Shown: in pieces, positions 26,601-34,798 of the stretch
Layout of the letters: each line of letters opens with the position of its first letter
Position numbering within the stretch: position 1 is the stretch's first letter
Assembly (NCBI RefSeq): GCF_004138335.1
Contig: NZ_RYFW01000001.1
Span: 1,798,001-1,862,000, forward strand
From: Peristeroidobacter agariperforans
GTDB taxonomy: Bacteria > Pseudomonadota > Gammaproteobacteria > Steroidobacterales > Steroidobacteraceae
Length of the DNA: 64,000 nucleotides
Direction of reading: 5' to 3'
The notes under the pieces: generated by a model
What the model saw: the letters and a program-made list of their open reading frames with translations, nothing else
The model's database searches: none
Told to the model about the DNA's origin: nothing
Made by a program: the position numbers and the translations under genes

Positions 26601-28562
26601 ATGAATGTTAGTTCCTTCCCCCGCGGCAGCGTCATAGGGACGCTCGCGGGAGCACTGCTTCTTCCGTTGATATCACAGGCGCAGAACTGCGCGTTGCCGG
26701 CGATGCCCGATGCGACCGTCACATCGGCGCAGGATCGCGATCGCATGCTGTGCCAGCTCGGCATTTCGTTTCCGGACTTGCCGCCGCGTCTGCAAGATCC
26801 GAATCGTCCCACGAACGCGTGGCCATCGAGCCCCGCCAGTCCCGAAGGCAACTGGACCGACGCGCTCGGTCATACGGTCGTGCGCACCAACTTCGGTTTG
26901 TGGCACACCTATGACGATTCCGCCGGCGCAGCGGGCGGGGCGATGAGCGGCTTCGGCGACTACGGTCCGTTTTCCTCGCCGCGGTATACCGACATCGATC
27001 TGTTAAGCATGAAGGACGGCGGCGAAGTCGCTACCGCCACGGACTGGTGGCAAAAGCGCCGGCCGGAAATCTTCAAGCTGGTGCAAGAGCAACTCTACGG
27101 TAAGCCGATCGATCCCGGCATCAAGGTGAATTGGGCGGTGAGCGCCGTGACGACCGGGACGCAAGTGGTCGGCGGCGTCGACTATCCCTATCGAGAGAAA
27201 ACATTCACCGGTACGGTCGATACATCGCGCTATCCGCAGCTGCGCAATGTGCCGATCGTCAATGCGACCTGTCGCTATCCCGCCGAGGCCGGTAAGAAAT
27301 ATCCCGCCGTCGTCACTTATGGCGAAGGCGTGAATCGTTTCCAATACACCGCGCCGTATGGCATCGGTGTTTGCAATTACCTGCCCACCCAAGTACAGCC
27401 GGACAATGGCAACACCGGCAACCTGTCCAGCTATCTCATCGGCCTGGTCACGCAAGGCCAATGGCGCAAGCCGGACGATCCTGGCGCGCTGGTCGCATGG
27501 GGCTGGGGAGTCAGCCGGCTGATCGACGCGCTGGATCGCGATGAAGACTTCGATGGCGACAAGATCGCCGTGCAGGGGCACTCGCGCTACGGCAAGGCGA
27601 CGTTGGTTACGGCCGCCTACGATGAGCGCGTCGTCGTTGCCTGGCCCAGCGACGCGGGTGCGATGGGAACGGCGATGGCGCGTCGACATTGGGGCGAGTC
27701 GTTGGAATTCGTGGCCAGCTCCACCGGTGAATATCACTGGGTGAATGGCAACATTCTGAAATACGCCGGCCCGTTGCACGAAGGGCAGCTCATGCCACGC
27801 AAGCTCGAGTTGCTCGATGTGGATGCGCACTCGACCACGTCGCTGCTCGCACCGCGCGCCATCTTCGTCACCAACGGTACGGACACGCCGCCCGGCTTCG
27901 GCGATGCCTGGGCCGATCCGCGCGGCACATTCCTTTCGGGTCGGCTGGCCTCGCCGGTGTGGAACCTGCTCGGCTGGAAAGGACAGATCGTTCCCGAGGG
28001 CACGGTGTTCACTTCGGGGCCCGGCGAATCGATCGGCGGCACGCCGCCATTCAATGTGGCGTTCATCGATGGCACGGTGGGCTGGCGGCGCCAGATCGAA
28101 GGTCACATCTCGACGCCGAACTGGCCGACGTTCGCGACCTTCGCTGCCCGATACCTGAACGACAGTCGCCCCGTCATTCGCAACGATCAGAAGTTCCGGC
28201 TGGGAGAAGCGCCGCTGAACACGGTCGGCACGGTGGTTGCCGAGGACGCCGACGAGAACGACGTGATTGGCAGCTGGCAGATCAAGGGCGGCACCGGCGC
28301 CGGCATCTTCGAGATCGACGCGGTTACCGGCGACATTCGCATCGCGCAGCCCAAGCGCATCGATTTCAGACGCGAGGCCTACCAGCTCACGGTGATGGCC
28401 GGCGACGGCAAGCTGCCGAGCCACGAGGCTGAAGTGATCGTCAACATTCCGAGCGAGGTCCAGATCTGTCACAAGGGCCGCAGCCTGCATGTGAACAAGC
28501 GCGCGGTGCCGGCCCATCTGGCGCACGGCGACCCGATCGGAGGCGGCTGCCGGAAACGCTGA
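26601..28562 (+). CDS. Glucuronoyl esterase, CE15, with C-terminal cadherin-like and CHKG/AHLAHGD extensions
   Basis: This 653-residue exported protein should hydrolyse the ester between glucuronic acid of xylan and lignin alcohols. The alpha/beta-hydrolase core has the nucleophile Ser328 in GHSRYGKA, the bacterial CE15 block WPSDAGAMGTAMARRHWGESLEF carrying the likely acidic residue, and catalytic His502 in EGHISTPNW. After the core (about residue 525) comes a cadherin-like segment (VVAEDADENDVIGSW to YQLTVMAGDGKLPSHEAEVIVN). The last 34 residues form a small cysteine and histidine motif, ICHKG...AVPAHLAHGDPIGGGC. The signal peptide ends around LISQAQN. The ATG follows GGGGGA. It is downstream of the receptor gene and probably shares its regulation. 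Confidence 0.9.
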   Translation: MNVSSFPRGSVIGTLAGALLLPLISQAQNCALPAMPDATVTSAQDRDRMLCQLGISFPDLPPRLQDPNRPTNAWPSSPASPEGNWTDALGHTVVRTNFGLWHTYDDSAGAAGGAMSGFGDYGPFSSPRYTDIDLLSMKDGGEVATATDWWQKRRPEIFKLVQEQLYGKPIDPGIKVNWAVSAVTTGTQVVGGVDYPYREKTFTGTVDTSRYPQLRNVPIVNATCRYPAEAGKKYPAVVTYGEGVNRFQYTAPYGIGVCNYLPTQVQPDNGNTGNLSSYLIGLVTQGQWRKPDDPGALVAWGWGVSRLIDALDRDEDFDGDKIAVQGHSRYGKATLVTAAYDERVVVAWPSDAGAMGTAMARRHWGESLEFVASSTGEYHWVNGNILKYAGPLHEGQLMPRKLELLDVDAHSTTSLLAPRAIFVTNGTDTPPGFGDAWADPRGTFLSGRLASPVWNLLGWKGQIVPEGTVFTSGPGESIGGTPPFNVAFIDGTVGWRRQIEGHISTPNWPTFATFAARYLNDSRPVIRNDQKFRLGEAPLNTVGTVVAEDADENDVIGSWQIKGGTGAGIFEIDAVTGDIRIAQPKRIDFRREAYQLTVMAGDGKLPSHEAEVIVNIPSEVQICHKGRSLHVNKRAVPAHLAHGDPIGGGCRKR

Positions 28563-28570
28563 TCGAGAGA

Positions 28571-28661
28571 CGTCGGCGGGGGTGCTGTCGTTTACCCCCG
28601 GTGGTGTTACCCGCCGACGACTTTGACGGCAGGAGACGCAACTCTCCTGCCGTTTTTTTTT
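28571..28661 (+). terminator. Rho-independent terminator after the CE15 gene
   Basis: A perfect 10-bp stem (ACGGCAGGAG at 28626-28635 with its complement at 28644-28653) is followed by a run of nine T to 28661, a classical terminator. It is preceded by a larger nested stem in which CGTCGGCGGG at 28571-28580 pairs with 28610-28619. This marks the right border of the xylan locus. Confidence 0.9.
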
Positions 28662-28824
28662 CTGCACCGCCATCCGCAACCGGCCGGCGAGCCGCGACGA
28701 ATGGGCACTCGAAATCAGGGAAAGGCTTAGGGCCCCACCTGTCGCAATTTGCGAACTGCACCGCTGTGCAAGCGCCAAGGTTTTACATAGTCTTGCCGCC
28801 AAGCTTCCCCGTTGCTCGAGTTTC

Positions 28825-31011
28825 ATGAAGACGACCTCGTATCGCCTCACCCTCCTGTTGTTGCTGACCTCGCTGGCGATCACGCTCGCCATGCCGGTCC
28901 GCGCCAGCGCCAGCCAGAGCGCGCACTTCGTGAGGCCGGCCGAACTGGAACCGGACATCGCGTTCTGGCGCCGCATTTACACCGAGGTCACGACCGAAGG
29001 CGGTTTGCTGCACGACCCGGAAGACTTGAGCGTCGTTTATGAAGTGCTCGAGTTTCCCTCGGATATTTCGCCGAAAACGCGCACCAAGCGCATCGAGGAC
29101 GCCAAGAAGAAGTACTCGCGCATCCTGGATCGTCTGGCGAGCGGCGCCGACGATCTGAGCGAGGAAGAGCTGCGCGTTCAGGCGCTGTGGCCGAAGAACA
29201 CGCGCCGTTCACGTTTCGAACAGGCTGCCGAAGAAGTGCGCTTCCAGCTGGGTCAGGCGGACCGCTTCCGCGAAGGTCTGGTGCGTTCGGGCGCCTGGCG
29301 CGAGCACATCGCCGATACGTTCCAGAAAATGGGCTTGCCGCGCGAGCTGGCGTCGCTGCCGCACGTCGAGTCCTCGTTCAACACTTACGCTTATTCCAAG
29401 GTCGGCGCCGCCGGCATGTGGCAGTTCATGCGCAGCACGGGCCGCCGCTTCCTGCGCATCGACGCAACGGTTGACGAGCGTCTCGATCCCTACCGTTCTA
29501 CCGAGGCCGCGGCACGCTTCCTCGAACAGAACTACATCATTCTCGGCAGCTGGCCGCTCGCTCTGACCGCTTATAACCATGGTCCTGGCGGCATGAAGCG
29601 CGCTCAGGAGCAACTCGGCACCAGCGACATCACCACCATCGTGCGCAAGTACAACAGCCGTTCGTTCGGCTTTGCTTCGCGCAACTTCTATCTGGCGTTC
29701 CTGGCGGCGCTGGAAATCGATCAGAACCCGGAGAAGTACTTTCCGGGCCTGCGTCGCAACGCTGCGGACAGCAGCCTGGTGTTGAAGTTGCCGCAATCGA
29801 TTCCGGCCAGCCGCATCGCCACCACGCTCGACGTAGATCGCGAAGAGCTGCGCCGTCTGAACCCCGCGTTGCTGAACTCGGTTTGGAAGGGCGCACGCCA
29901 TGTGCCGCGCGGTTATGAGTTCCGCGTGCCCTCGCACATCGATCTGTCGACGGTAATGGCCAAACTGAATACGAGCGGCGCGACCGAGGCTGTCGAAGTC
30001 GCGCTTGCCGAATCCAAGCATCGCGTGGAGCGCGGCGAGACGCTGTCGGCCATTGCGAGCCAGTATGGTGTGAGCCAGCAGCAGTTGGCGGAGCTGAACG
30101 ATTTGAACCGCCCTTACCGGCTGCGCATTGGTCAGGTATTGGAGCTGCCGGCGAAGGGCACTCGTCCAGCCGCGACGGTCGCGCAGACCCCGAAGGAAAC
30201 ACCGCCGCCCGCGCTGCCCGCCGCCAAGCCAACGCCTCCGACCGGTGTGGTTGGCGCAGAGAGCTATGTGGTCCGTCGTGGCGACACGCTCGGCAAGATT
30301 GCGAAGAAGCACGGGCTGACCGAAGACCAGCTGATGGAGCTGAACAACATCCGCAACCGCCAGTTCATCTACGAAGGCCAGGTGCTCGCGTTGGCGGCAT
30401 CGGCGCGCGCCAAGCCGCCAGTGGAAGCTGAAGTGCCGGTCGCGACGATCGCCGCCGTCAGCGAGCCGCCGGCCGAGGCTGAAGCGGTCGAGCCGGTGTC
30501 GGAGCGCGAAGCCGAAGAAATCGGCCCGGCGCTGGTGCCCGGTACGCAGACGGCCGCGTCGGCCGACCCCAGCGATTACGGCGTCAAAGACGACAACATG
30601 GTCATCGTGCAGGCGGCCGAGACTCTCGGTCACTACGCCGAGTGGCTGGACGTGCGCGCCAGCCAGCTGCGCCAGCTGAACCGCATCTCGATGGCGACGC
30701 CGGTGGTGATCGGTCGCAAGGTGAAGCTGGTGTTCTCCAAGGTCACGCCCGACCAGTTCGAAGCGCGCCGCATGGAGTATCACCGTGCCCTGCAGGAGGC
30801 GTTCTTCACGGGCTTCCGCATCCAGGGCACCAGCGAGCACGTGATCAAGCGCGGCGAATCGGTGTGGGTGCTGGCTCAGCAGCGCTACAACATTCCGATC
30901 TGGCTGCTGCGCCAGTACAACCCGGACCTCGACCTCGGCTCGTTGCAGCCTGGGGCACGTTTGGTGATTCCGCTGGTCGAAGCCACAGGTGTTTCGGAGC
31001 CCTCGGCTTGA
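28825..31011 (+). CDS. mltD: Membrane-bound lytic murein transglycosylase D with LysM domains
   Basis: The 728-residue exported protein cleaves peptidoglycan glycan strands. After a signal peptide ending near RASAS, the SLT domain contains the catalytic Glu182 in HVESSFN, then GAAGMWQFM and LTAYNHGPGG, the standard family 1 transglycosylase blocks. Three LysM-type peptidoglycan-binding repeats follow at about residues 400-444 (HRVERGETLSAIA), 481-525 (YVVRRGDTLGKIA) and 672-722 (HVIKRGESVWVLA), separated by a Pro/Ala/Glu-rich linker. No lipobox is seen, unlike E. coli MltD. Its TGA overlaps the TTG start of a small lipoprotein gene, so the two are likely coupled. Confidence 0.9.
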   Translation: MKTTSYRLTLLLLLTSLAITLAMPVRASASQSAHFVRPAELEPDIAFWRRIYTEVTTEGGLLHDPEDLSVVYEVLEFPSDISPKTRTKRIEDAKKKYSRILDRLASGADDLSEEELRVQALWPKNTRRSRFEQAAEEVRFQLGQADRFREGLVRSGAWREHIADTFQKMGLPRELASLPHVESSFNTYAYSKVGAAGMWQFMRSTGRRFLRIDATVDERLDPYRSTEAAARFLEQNYIILGSWPLALTAYNHGPGGMKRAQEQLGTSDITTIVRKYNSRSFGFASRNFYLAFLAALEIDQNPEKYFPGLRRNAADSSLVLKLPQSIPASRIATTLDVDREELRRLNPALLNSVWKGARHVPRGYEFRVPSHIDLSTVMAKLNTSGATEAVEVALAESKHRVERGETLSAIASQYGVSQQQLAELNDLNRPYRLRIGQVLELPAKGTRPAATVAQTPKETPPPALPAAKPTPPTGVVGAESYVVRRGDTLGKIAKKHGLTEDQLMELNNIRNRQFIYEGQVLALAASARAKPPVEAEVPVATIAAVSEPPAEAEAVEPVSEREAEEIGPALVPGTQTAASADPSDYGVKDDNMVIVQAAETLGHYAEWLDVRASQLRQLNRISMATPVVIGRKVKLVFSKVTPDQFEARRMEYHRALQEAFFTGFRIQGTSEHVIKRGESVWVLAQQRYNIPIWLLRQYNPDLDLGSLQPGARLVIPLVEATGVSEPSA

Positions 31012-31391
31012 AGTCCATCGAACTGAGTCTGCTGGCGATTGCGGCGCTGCTGGTCGGCGGCTGCATGAGTGTGCAGCTGTATGACGGGCCGAAACGAGAT
31101 CGGGACGAAGTGGCCCGCATCACGGGCGATCCGGTGGTCACCGCCGGTTCGCCGGTCACGGTGATATTGCGGCAGGTCGACGGTCACGACATCGGTGTCA
31201 CGCAGACCTCGGTCGAAGTTCTGGAAGGCAAGCACACCTTGCTGGTGGACTGCCGGATAGCGGAGACCAAGGGCGGCTCGCGCCATTCGCTGGATGTGGA
31301 GGTCTACGGCGGTCGTAAATACCGGTTGCGAGCCGAGACCGGTCCGGCGCTGCGTGAGTGCACCGGTGTGACGCTCGAATCCCAGGACTGA
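31008..31391 (+). CDS. Small lipoprotein of unknown function
   Basis: The frame starts at a TTG that overlaps the mltD stop (TTGA at 31008-31011), with GGAG ten bases upstream. The 127-residue product has a hydrophobic leader and a lipobox LVGGC, so it is probably an envelope lipoprotein. The mature part is rich in short beta strands (VTVILRQVDGHDIG, TLLVDCRI, RHSLDVEVYGGRKYRLRAE) and has two later cysteines that could form a disulfide. I do not recognise the family. Tight coupling to mltD suggests a cell-wall or envelope role. Confidence 0.65.
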   Translation: MKSIELSLLAIAALLVGGCMSVQLYDGPKRDRDEVARITGDPVVTAGSPVTVILRQVDGHDIGVTQTSVEVLEGKHTLLVDCRIAETKGGSRHSLDVEVYGGRKYRLRAETGPALRECTGVTLESQD

Positions 31392-31533
31392 GTGGGATCC
31401 AAATCACGGTTTTTCCGCCACGTGCCGCCAAGATACACATGGAGGATGTCCTACAGCCTCAATCCGGCTGTCGGCGAGCCGACATAAGTCTCAGCCACGC
31501 TATACTCTGTCAGCGTTGACCATCGCCACTCCT

Positions 31534-32085
31534 ATGCCGCGAAACATTGCCGTCCTAGTCACCGCCGCTTCGTTGATGCTTCTCTCCGCCGCCCCGCTGC
31601 GGGCGGAAACGCCATTGCAGTCCTCTGCGCTGGTCTCCTCCAGCGTCGAAGCCGCGCTGCCGCTGGCGGACAAGGTCGTCGTCCGCAAGGGCGAGCGCAA
31701 GCTGTACCTGATGAACAACGGCGCCCCGCTCAGGGCTTTCAAGATCGCGCTCGGGCTGCGCCCCGAGGGGCACAAGCAGTTCGAAGGCGACTTCCGCACG
31801 CCCGAGGGCGCCTATCGTCTGACGCGACGGAACCCCAACAGCGAATATTTCCTTTCCATCCAGGTCGACTACCCGAACGAGCAGGACGTGAAGCGCGCCC
31901 GCAAGCAGGGCCTGCGTCCGGGTGGCGCGATCATGATTCATGGCCAGCCGAACACTCCGAAGAAGTCCCGCGACTACTACGCGAATGTCGACTGGACCGA
32001 GGGCTGCATCGCCGTGTCCAATTCGGACATGGTGGAAATCTGGTTGATGACGCCGCCCGACACGCCCATAGAGATCCTGCCGTGA
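31534..32085 (+). CDS. L,D-transpeptidase (YkuD/ErfK family)
   Basis: The protein is 183 residues from the ATG at 31534, with a signal peptide ending near APLRAE. The YkuD domain begins at VVVRKGERKLYLMNNG, and the catalytic pair is His136 in IMIHGQPN and Cys158 in DWTEGCIAVSN. These enzymes form meso-diaminopimelate cross-links or attach proteins to peptidoglycan in the periplasm. A TATACT -10-like box lies at 31501-31506. A TTG at 31516 would add six residues before the signal peptide and is less likely. It follows mltD and its lipoprotein, giving a small group of cell-wall genes, and is 13 bp upstream of ppnN. Confidence 0.88.
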   Translation: MPRNIAVLVTAASLMLLSAAPLRAETPLQSSALVSSSVEAALPLADKVVVRKGERKLYLMNNGAPLRAFKIALGLRPEGHKQFEGDFRTPEGAYRLTRRNPNSEYFLSIQVDYPNEQDVKRARKQGLRPGGAIMIHGQPNTPKKSRDYYANVDWTEGCIAVSNSDMVEIWLMTPPDTPIEILP

Positions 32086-32098
32086 AAGAGAGTTCAAG

Positions 32099-33523
32099 AT
32101 GAAGGCGCCGTCCACCGATGGACGCGCCTCGGCCTCGGTGACCGTCACCCAGGCCGAACCCGAAGGAGTGGTCGACGCCAGAGTCTCGCCGCTAGGCAGC
32201 CTGGAAAATCTATCGCAGCGTGAAGTGCAGCAGCTGCTCAGCTCGGGGCAGGGCGGCGTTTACGACCTGTTCCGCCGCTGCGCGCTGGCGGTGCTCAGCT
32301 CGGGCCTCGAGTCCGACGACGTGCGCGCCATCTTCGATCGCTACAAAGACTTCGAGATCCGGCTCGGCCGCCAGGCCTGGGGCATCAAGCTCGAAGTGAA
32401 GAATGCGCCGGCGAGCGCGTTCGTCGACGGATCGATGATCCGAGGCATCAAGGAACATCTGTTCGCCGTCCTGCGCGACATCGTCTATATCCACGACGCG
32501 ATTCTCGGCAGCCAGCGTTTCGACCTGGGCGATTCGGCCAGCATCACCAACGCGGTCTACCACATCCTGCGCAACGCGCGGATCCTCGACTACAAAGGCC
32601 GGCCCGACCTGGTGGTCTGCTGGGGCGGCCATTCGATCAGCTCGGTCGAATACGACTACACCAAGCGGGTCGGCTACGAGCTCGGCCTGCGCGCGCTCAG
32701 CGTTTGCACGGGCTGCGGTCCAGGAGCGATGAAGGGCCCGATGAAGGGCGCCACCATCGGCCATTCCAAGCAGCGCATTCGCGAAGGGCGTTATATCGGC
32801 ATGACCGAGCCCGGCATCATCGCCGCCGAGCCGCCGAATCCCATCGTCAATCAGCTGGTGATCATGCCGGACATCGAGAAGCGTCTCGAAGCGTTCGTCC
32901 GCTGCGCGCACGCCATCATCGTGTTCCCGGGCGGCGCCGGCACCGCCGAGGAGATTCTGTATCTGCTCGGCATCCTGCTCGATCCAGCCAATGCCGATCA
33001 GCCGCTGCCGGTGATTTTCACCGGGCCACCCTCGGCCGCCGAATATTTCGGTCAGATCGATCGCTTCATCGCGGCGACCTTGGGTGAAGCTGCGCGCAGC
33101 CGTTACAAGATCATCATCGGCGACCCGCCGCAGGCGGCGCGCGAAGCGTACAAAGGCATCGAAGCGGTGCGCGAATATCGACGCACCAGGAGCGATGCCT
33201 ACAACTACAACTGGCTGCTGAAGATCCCCGAGGATTTCCAGCGTCCCTTCGAGCCCACGCACGAGGCCATGGCGCGCCTCGAATTGCGCCGGGATCTGCC
33301 TTCGCACTTGATGGCCGCCAATCTGCGCCGCGCGTTCTCCGGCATCGTCGCCGGCAACGTAAAGGAAAACGGCATTCACGCCATCGAAGAGCGCGGCCCC
33401 TTCGAACTGCACGGTGACAAGGAAGTGATGACGCTGCTCGATGAGCTGCTGTCGGCGTTCGTGCGGCAAAAACGCATGAAGCTCGCGGGCGAATACAAGC
33501 CCTGCTATCGGCTGGTCGCATGA
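32099..33523 (+). CDS. ppnN: LOG-family nucleotide 5'-monophosphate nucleosidase PpnN
   Basis: This 474-residue protein matches PpnN (formerly YgdH) in length and layout: an N-terminal helical domain, a central LOG domain and a C-terminal extension. The LOG signature is IIVFPGGAGTAEEILYL near residues 273-290, with CTGCGPGAMKGPMKGA upstream. PpnN hydrolyses purine and pyrimidine nucleoside monophosphates to base and ribose 5-phosphate and is regulated by (p)ppGpp in E. coli. The ATG at 32099 follows AGAGAG. Its stop overlaps the next gene by four bases. Confidence 0.9.
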   Translation: MKAPSTDGRASASVTVTQAEPEGVVDARVSPLGSLENLSQREVQQLLSSGQGGVYDLFRRCALAVLSSGLESDDVRAIFDRYKDFEIRLGRQAWGIKLEVKNAPASAFVDGSMIRGIKEHLFAVLRDIVYIHDAILGSQRFDLGDSASITNAVYHILRNARILDYKGRPDLVVCWGGHSISSVEYDYTKRVGYELGLRALSVCTGCGPGAMKGPMKGATIGHSKQRIREGRYIGMTEPGIIAAEPPNPIVNQLVIMPDIEKRLEAFVRCAHAIIVFPGGAGTAEEILYLLGILLDPANADQPLPVIFTGPPSAAEYFGQIDRFIAATLGEAARSRYKIIIGDPPQAAREAYKGIEAVREYRRTRSDAYNYNWLLKIPEDFQRPFEPTHEAMARLELRRDLPSHLMAANLRRAFSGIVAGNVKENGIHAIEERGPFELHGDKEVMTLLDELLSAFVRQKRMKLAGEYKPCYRLVA

Positions 33524-34221
33524 GCAAGGTCGCACTTACCTATCGCTTCACTTTCCCCGATTCTCAGGAACGAGCTTTCGAGCTGGAGCTGGATCGCGAT
33601 ACGGCGGAGCTCAGCCCGCCGAACGTGCCGCAGCCACCGGCATGGACCGCGCTCGGCTTCAATCAGTGCACGGGCTGTCCGTTCAATGCCGCCGAGACGC
33701 CGCACTGTCCCGCGGCCCTGCAGCTGGCTGGCGTGATCGATGGCTTCACCGACATCGTTTCCTACGACAAGGTGAAAGTGACGGTGGAGAGCGAAGAGCG
33801 GCAGGTCACTGCGACGTTGGCCGCACAGCAAGCGCTCGCTTCGCTGATGGGCCTGATCATGGCGTCGAGCGGCTGCCCGCGCACCGCGGTGTTCCGCCCG
33901 ATGGCGCGCTTCCATCTGCCATTCTCGAGCGAATCGGAAACGGCGTATCGAGTTGCGTCGATGTATCTGCTCGCTCAGCACTACGCTGCGCGCGAAGGGG
34001 CGTCGGGCGATTTCGTGCTCAACGAACTCGAGCGCGTATATCGCGGCGTGCACTCGGTGAATCGCGGCATGGCGACGCGTCTGCGCGCGGCGAGCCGACA
34101 GGATGCGATCGTGAATGCAGTGGTGTTGCTCGATGTGTTCAGCAGTCTCGTGCCTGCTGCGATCCACGACATCCTCGACGAGATCAAACCGGCGTTCGCG
34201 GCTTTGCTCGCTGCGAAATAA
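33520..34221 (+). CDS. Conserved-looking protein with a CxxCP...CP motif, coupled to ppnN
   Basis: The 233-residue cytoplasmic protein starts with ATG inside an ATGA overlap with ppnN. Cysteines at 50, 53 and 63 lie in NQCTGCPFNAAETPHCPAA, with a fourth at 119 in ASSGCPRTAVF; four such residues could bind a metal or an iron-sulfur cluster. The C-terminal half is predicted helical (YRVASMYLLAQHYAAREG, AIVNAVVLLDVFSSLVPAAI). I cannot name the family. Coupling to a nucleotide nucleosidase is the only functional hint. Confidence 0.75.
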   Translation: MSKVALTYRFTFPDSQERAFELELDRDTAELSPPNVPQPPAWTALGFNQCTGCPFNAAETPHCPAALQLAGVIDGFTDIVSYDKVKVTVESEERQVTATLAAQQALASLMGLIMASSGCPRTAVFRPMARFHLPFSSESETAYRVASMYLLAQHYAAREGASGDFVLNELERVYRGVHSVNRGMATRLRAASRQDAIVNAVVLLDVFSSLVPAAIHDILDEIKPAFAALLAAK

Positions 34222-34233
34222 TTATTTATCTGG

Positions 34234-34252
34234 TCGGATGGTGGCCATCCGA
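34234..34252 (+). terminator. Small hairpin after the ppnN operon
   Basis: TCGGATGG and CCATCCGA form a perfect 8-bp stem with a three-base loop, 13 bp after the stop of the preceding gene, followed by an AT-rich stretch (ACATTTGTTATCT). It is a plausible weak terminator. The rest of the gap to 34516 shows no gene or clear signal. Confidence 0.45.
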
Positions 34253-34516
34253 ACATTTGTTATCTCTCGTGAGTGTCGGATCTTTTTCCACTTGCGTTTC
34301 TGAACACGCGCGCGCATCGATGTGTTTTGCGCGCGACGCTGTGCGATCACTCCAATAATGCATAACGGCCGGTTAAATACAGTGCGCTTTGTGACGTGAG
34401 AAGCGCCGCCCTTGCGATGGCTGTCGCACTCTGGAGACGTCACTCGATCGCTGTGATGTAGTTCCTCTTGCGTGTGGTGTGGGCTCCGTAACTTCGCTCG
34501 CAACAGGAGATCACAT

Positions 34517-34786
34517 ATGACCACCACCGAACCCAAGATCGATGAGATGACCGCCACTGGCCGGCATCGCGCCTGGGCGGGCGAGAACGCGGGTGCGATC
34601 GTTCGTGCCGGCGCTGGCGCTCCGCCTCGCGAGCCGCAGCGAGCCAACTGGCTCGATCGTGCGCAGCCCGCGAGCAACTCGCGTCATGCCGCGATCACGC
34701 GCTCGCTGCACACCTGGTCCAACTACAAGAGCTGGACCGACAAGGTGAAGAGCAGCTGGGACAAGGATACGAAGAGCGGCAAGTGA
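34517..34786 (+). CDS. 89-residue hydrophilic protein of unknown function
   Basis: The ATG at 34517 is preceded by AGGAGA at a good distance. The product is 89 residues, hydrophilic and basic, with an Ala/Gly/Pro-rich middle (GAGAPPREPQR) and a Trp-containing, Lys-rich end (WSNYKSWTDKVKSSWDKDTK). No signal peptide, membrane segment or known domain is visible. It stands alone, convergent with the ParA-like gene 12 bp away, and has a leader of nearly 300 bp. The strong ribosome site supports a real gene. Confidence 0.55.
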   Translation: MTTTEPKIDEMTATGRHRAWAGENAGAIVRAGAGAPPREPQRANWLDRAQPASNSRHAAITRSLHTWSNYKSWTDKVKSSWDKDTKSGK

Positions 34787-34798
34787 CCGCGAACTGCT

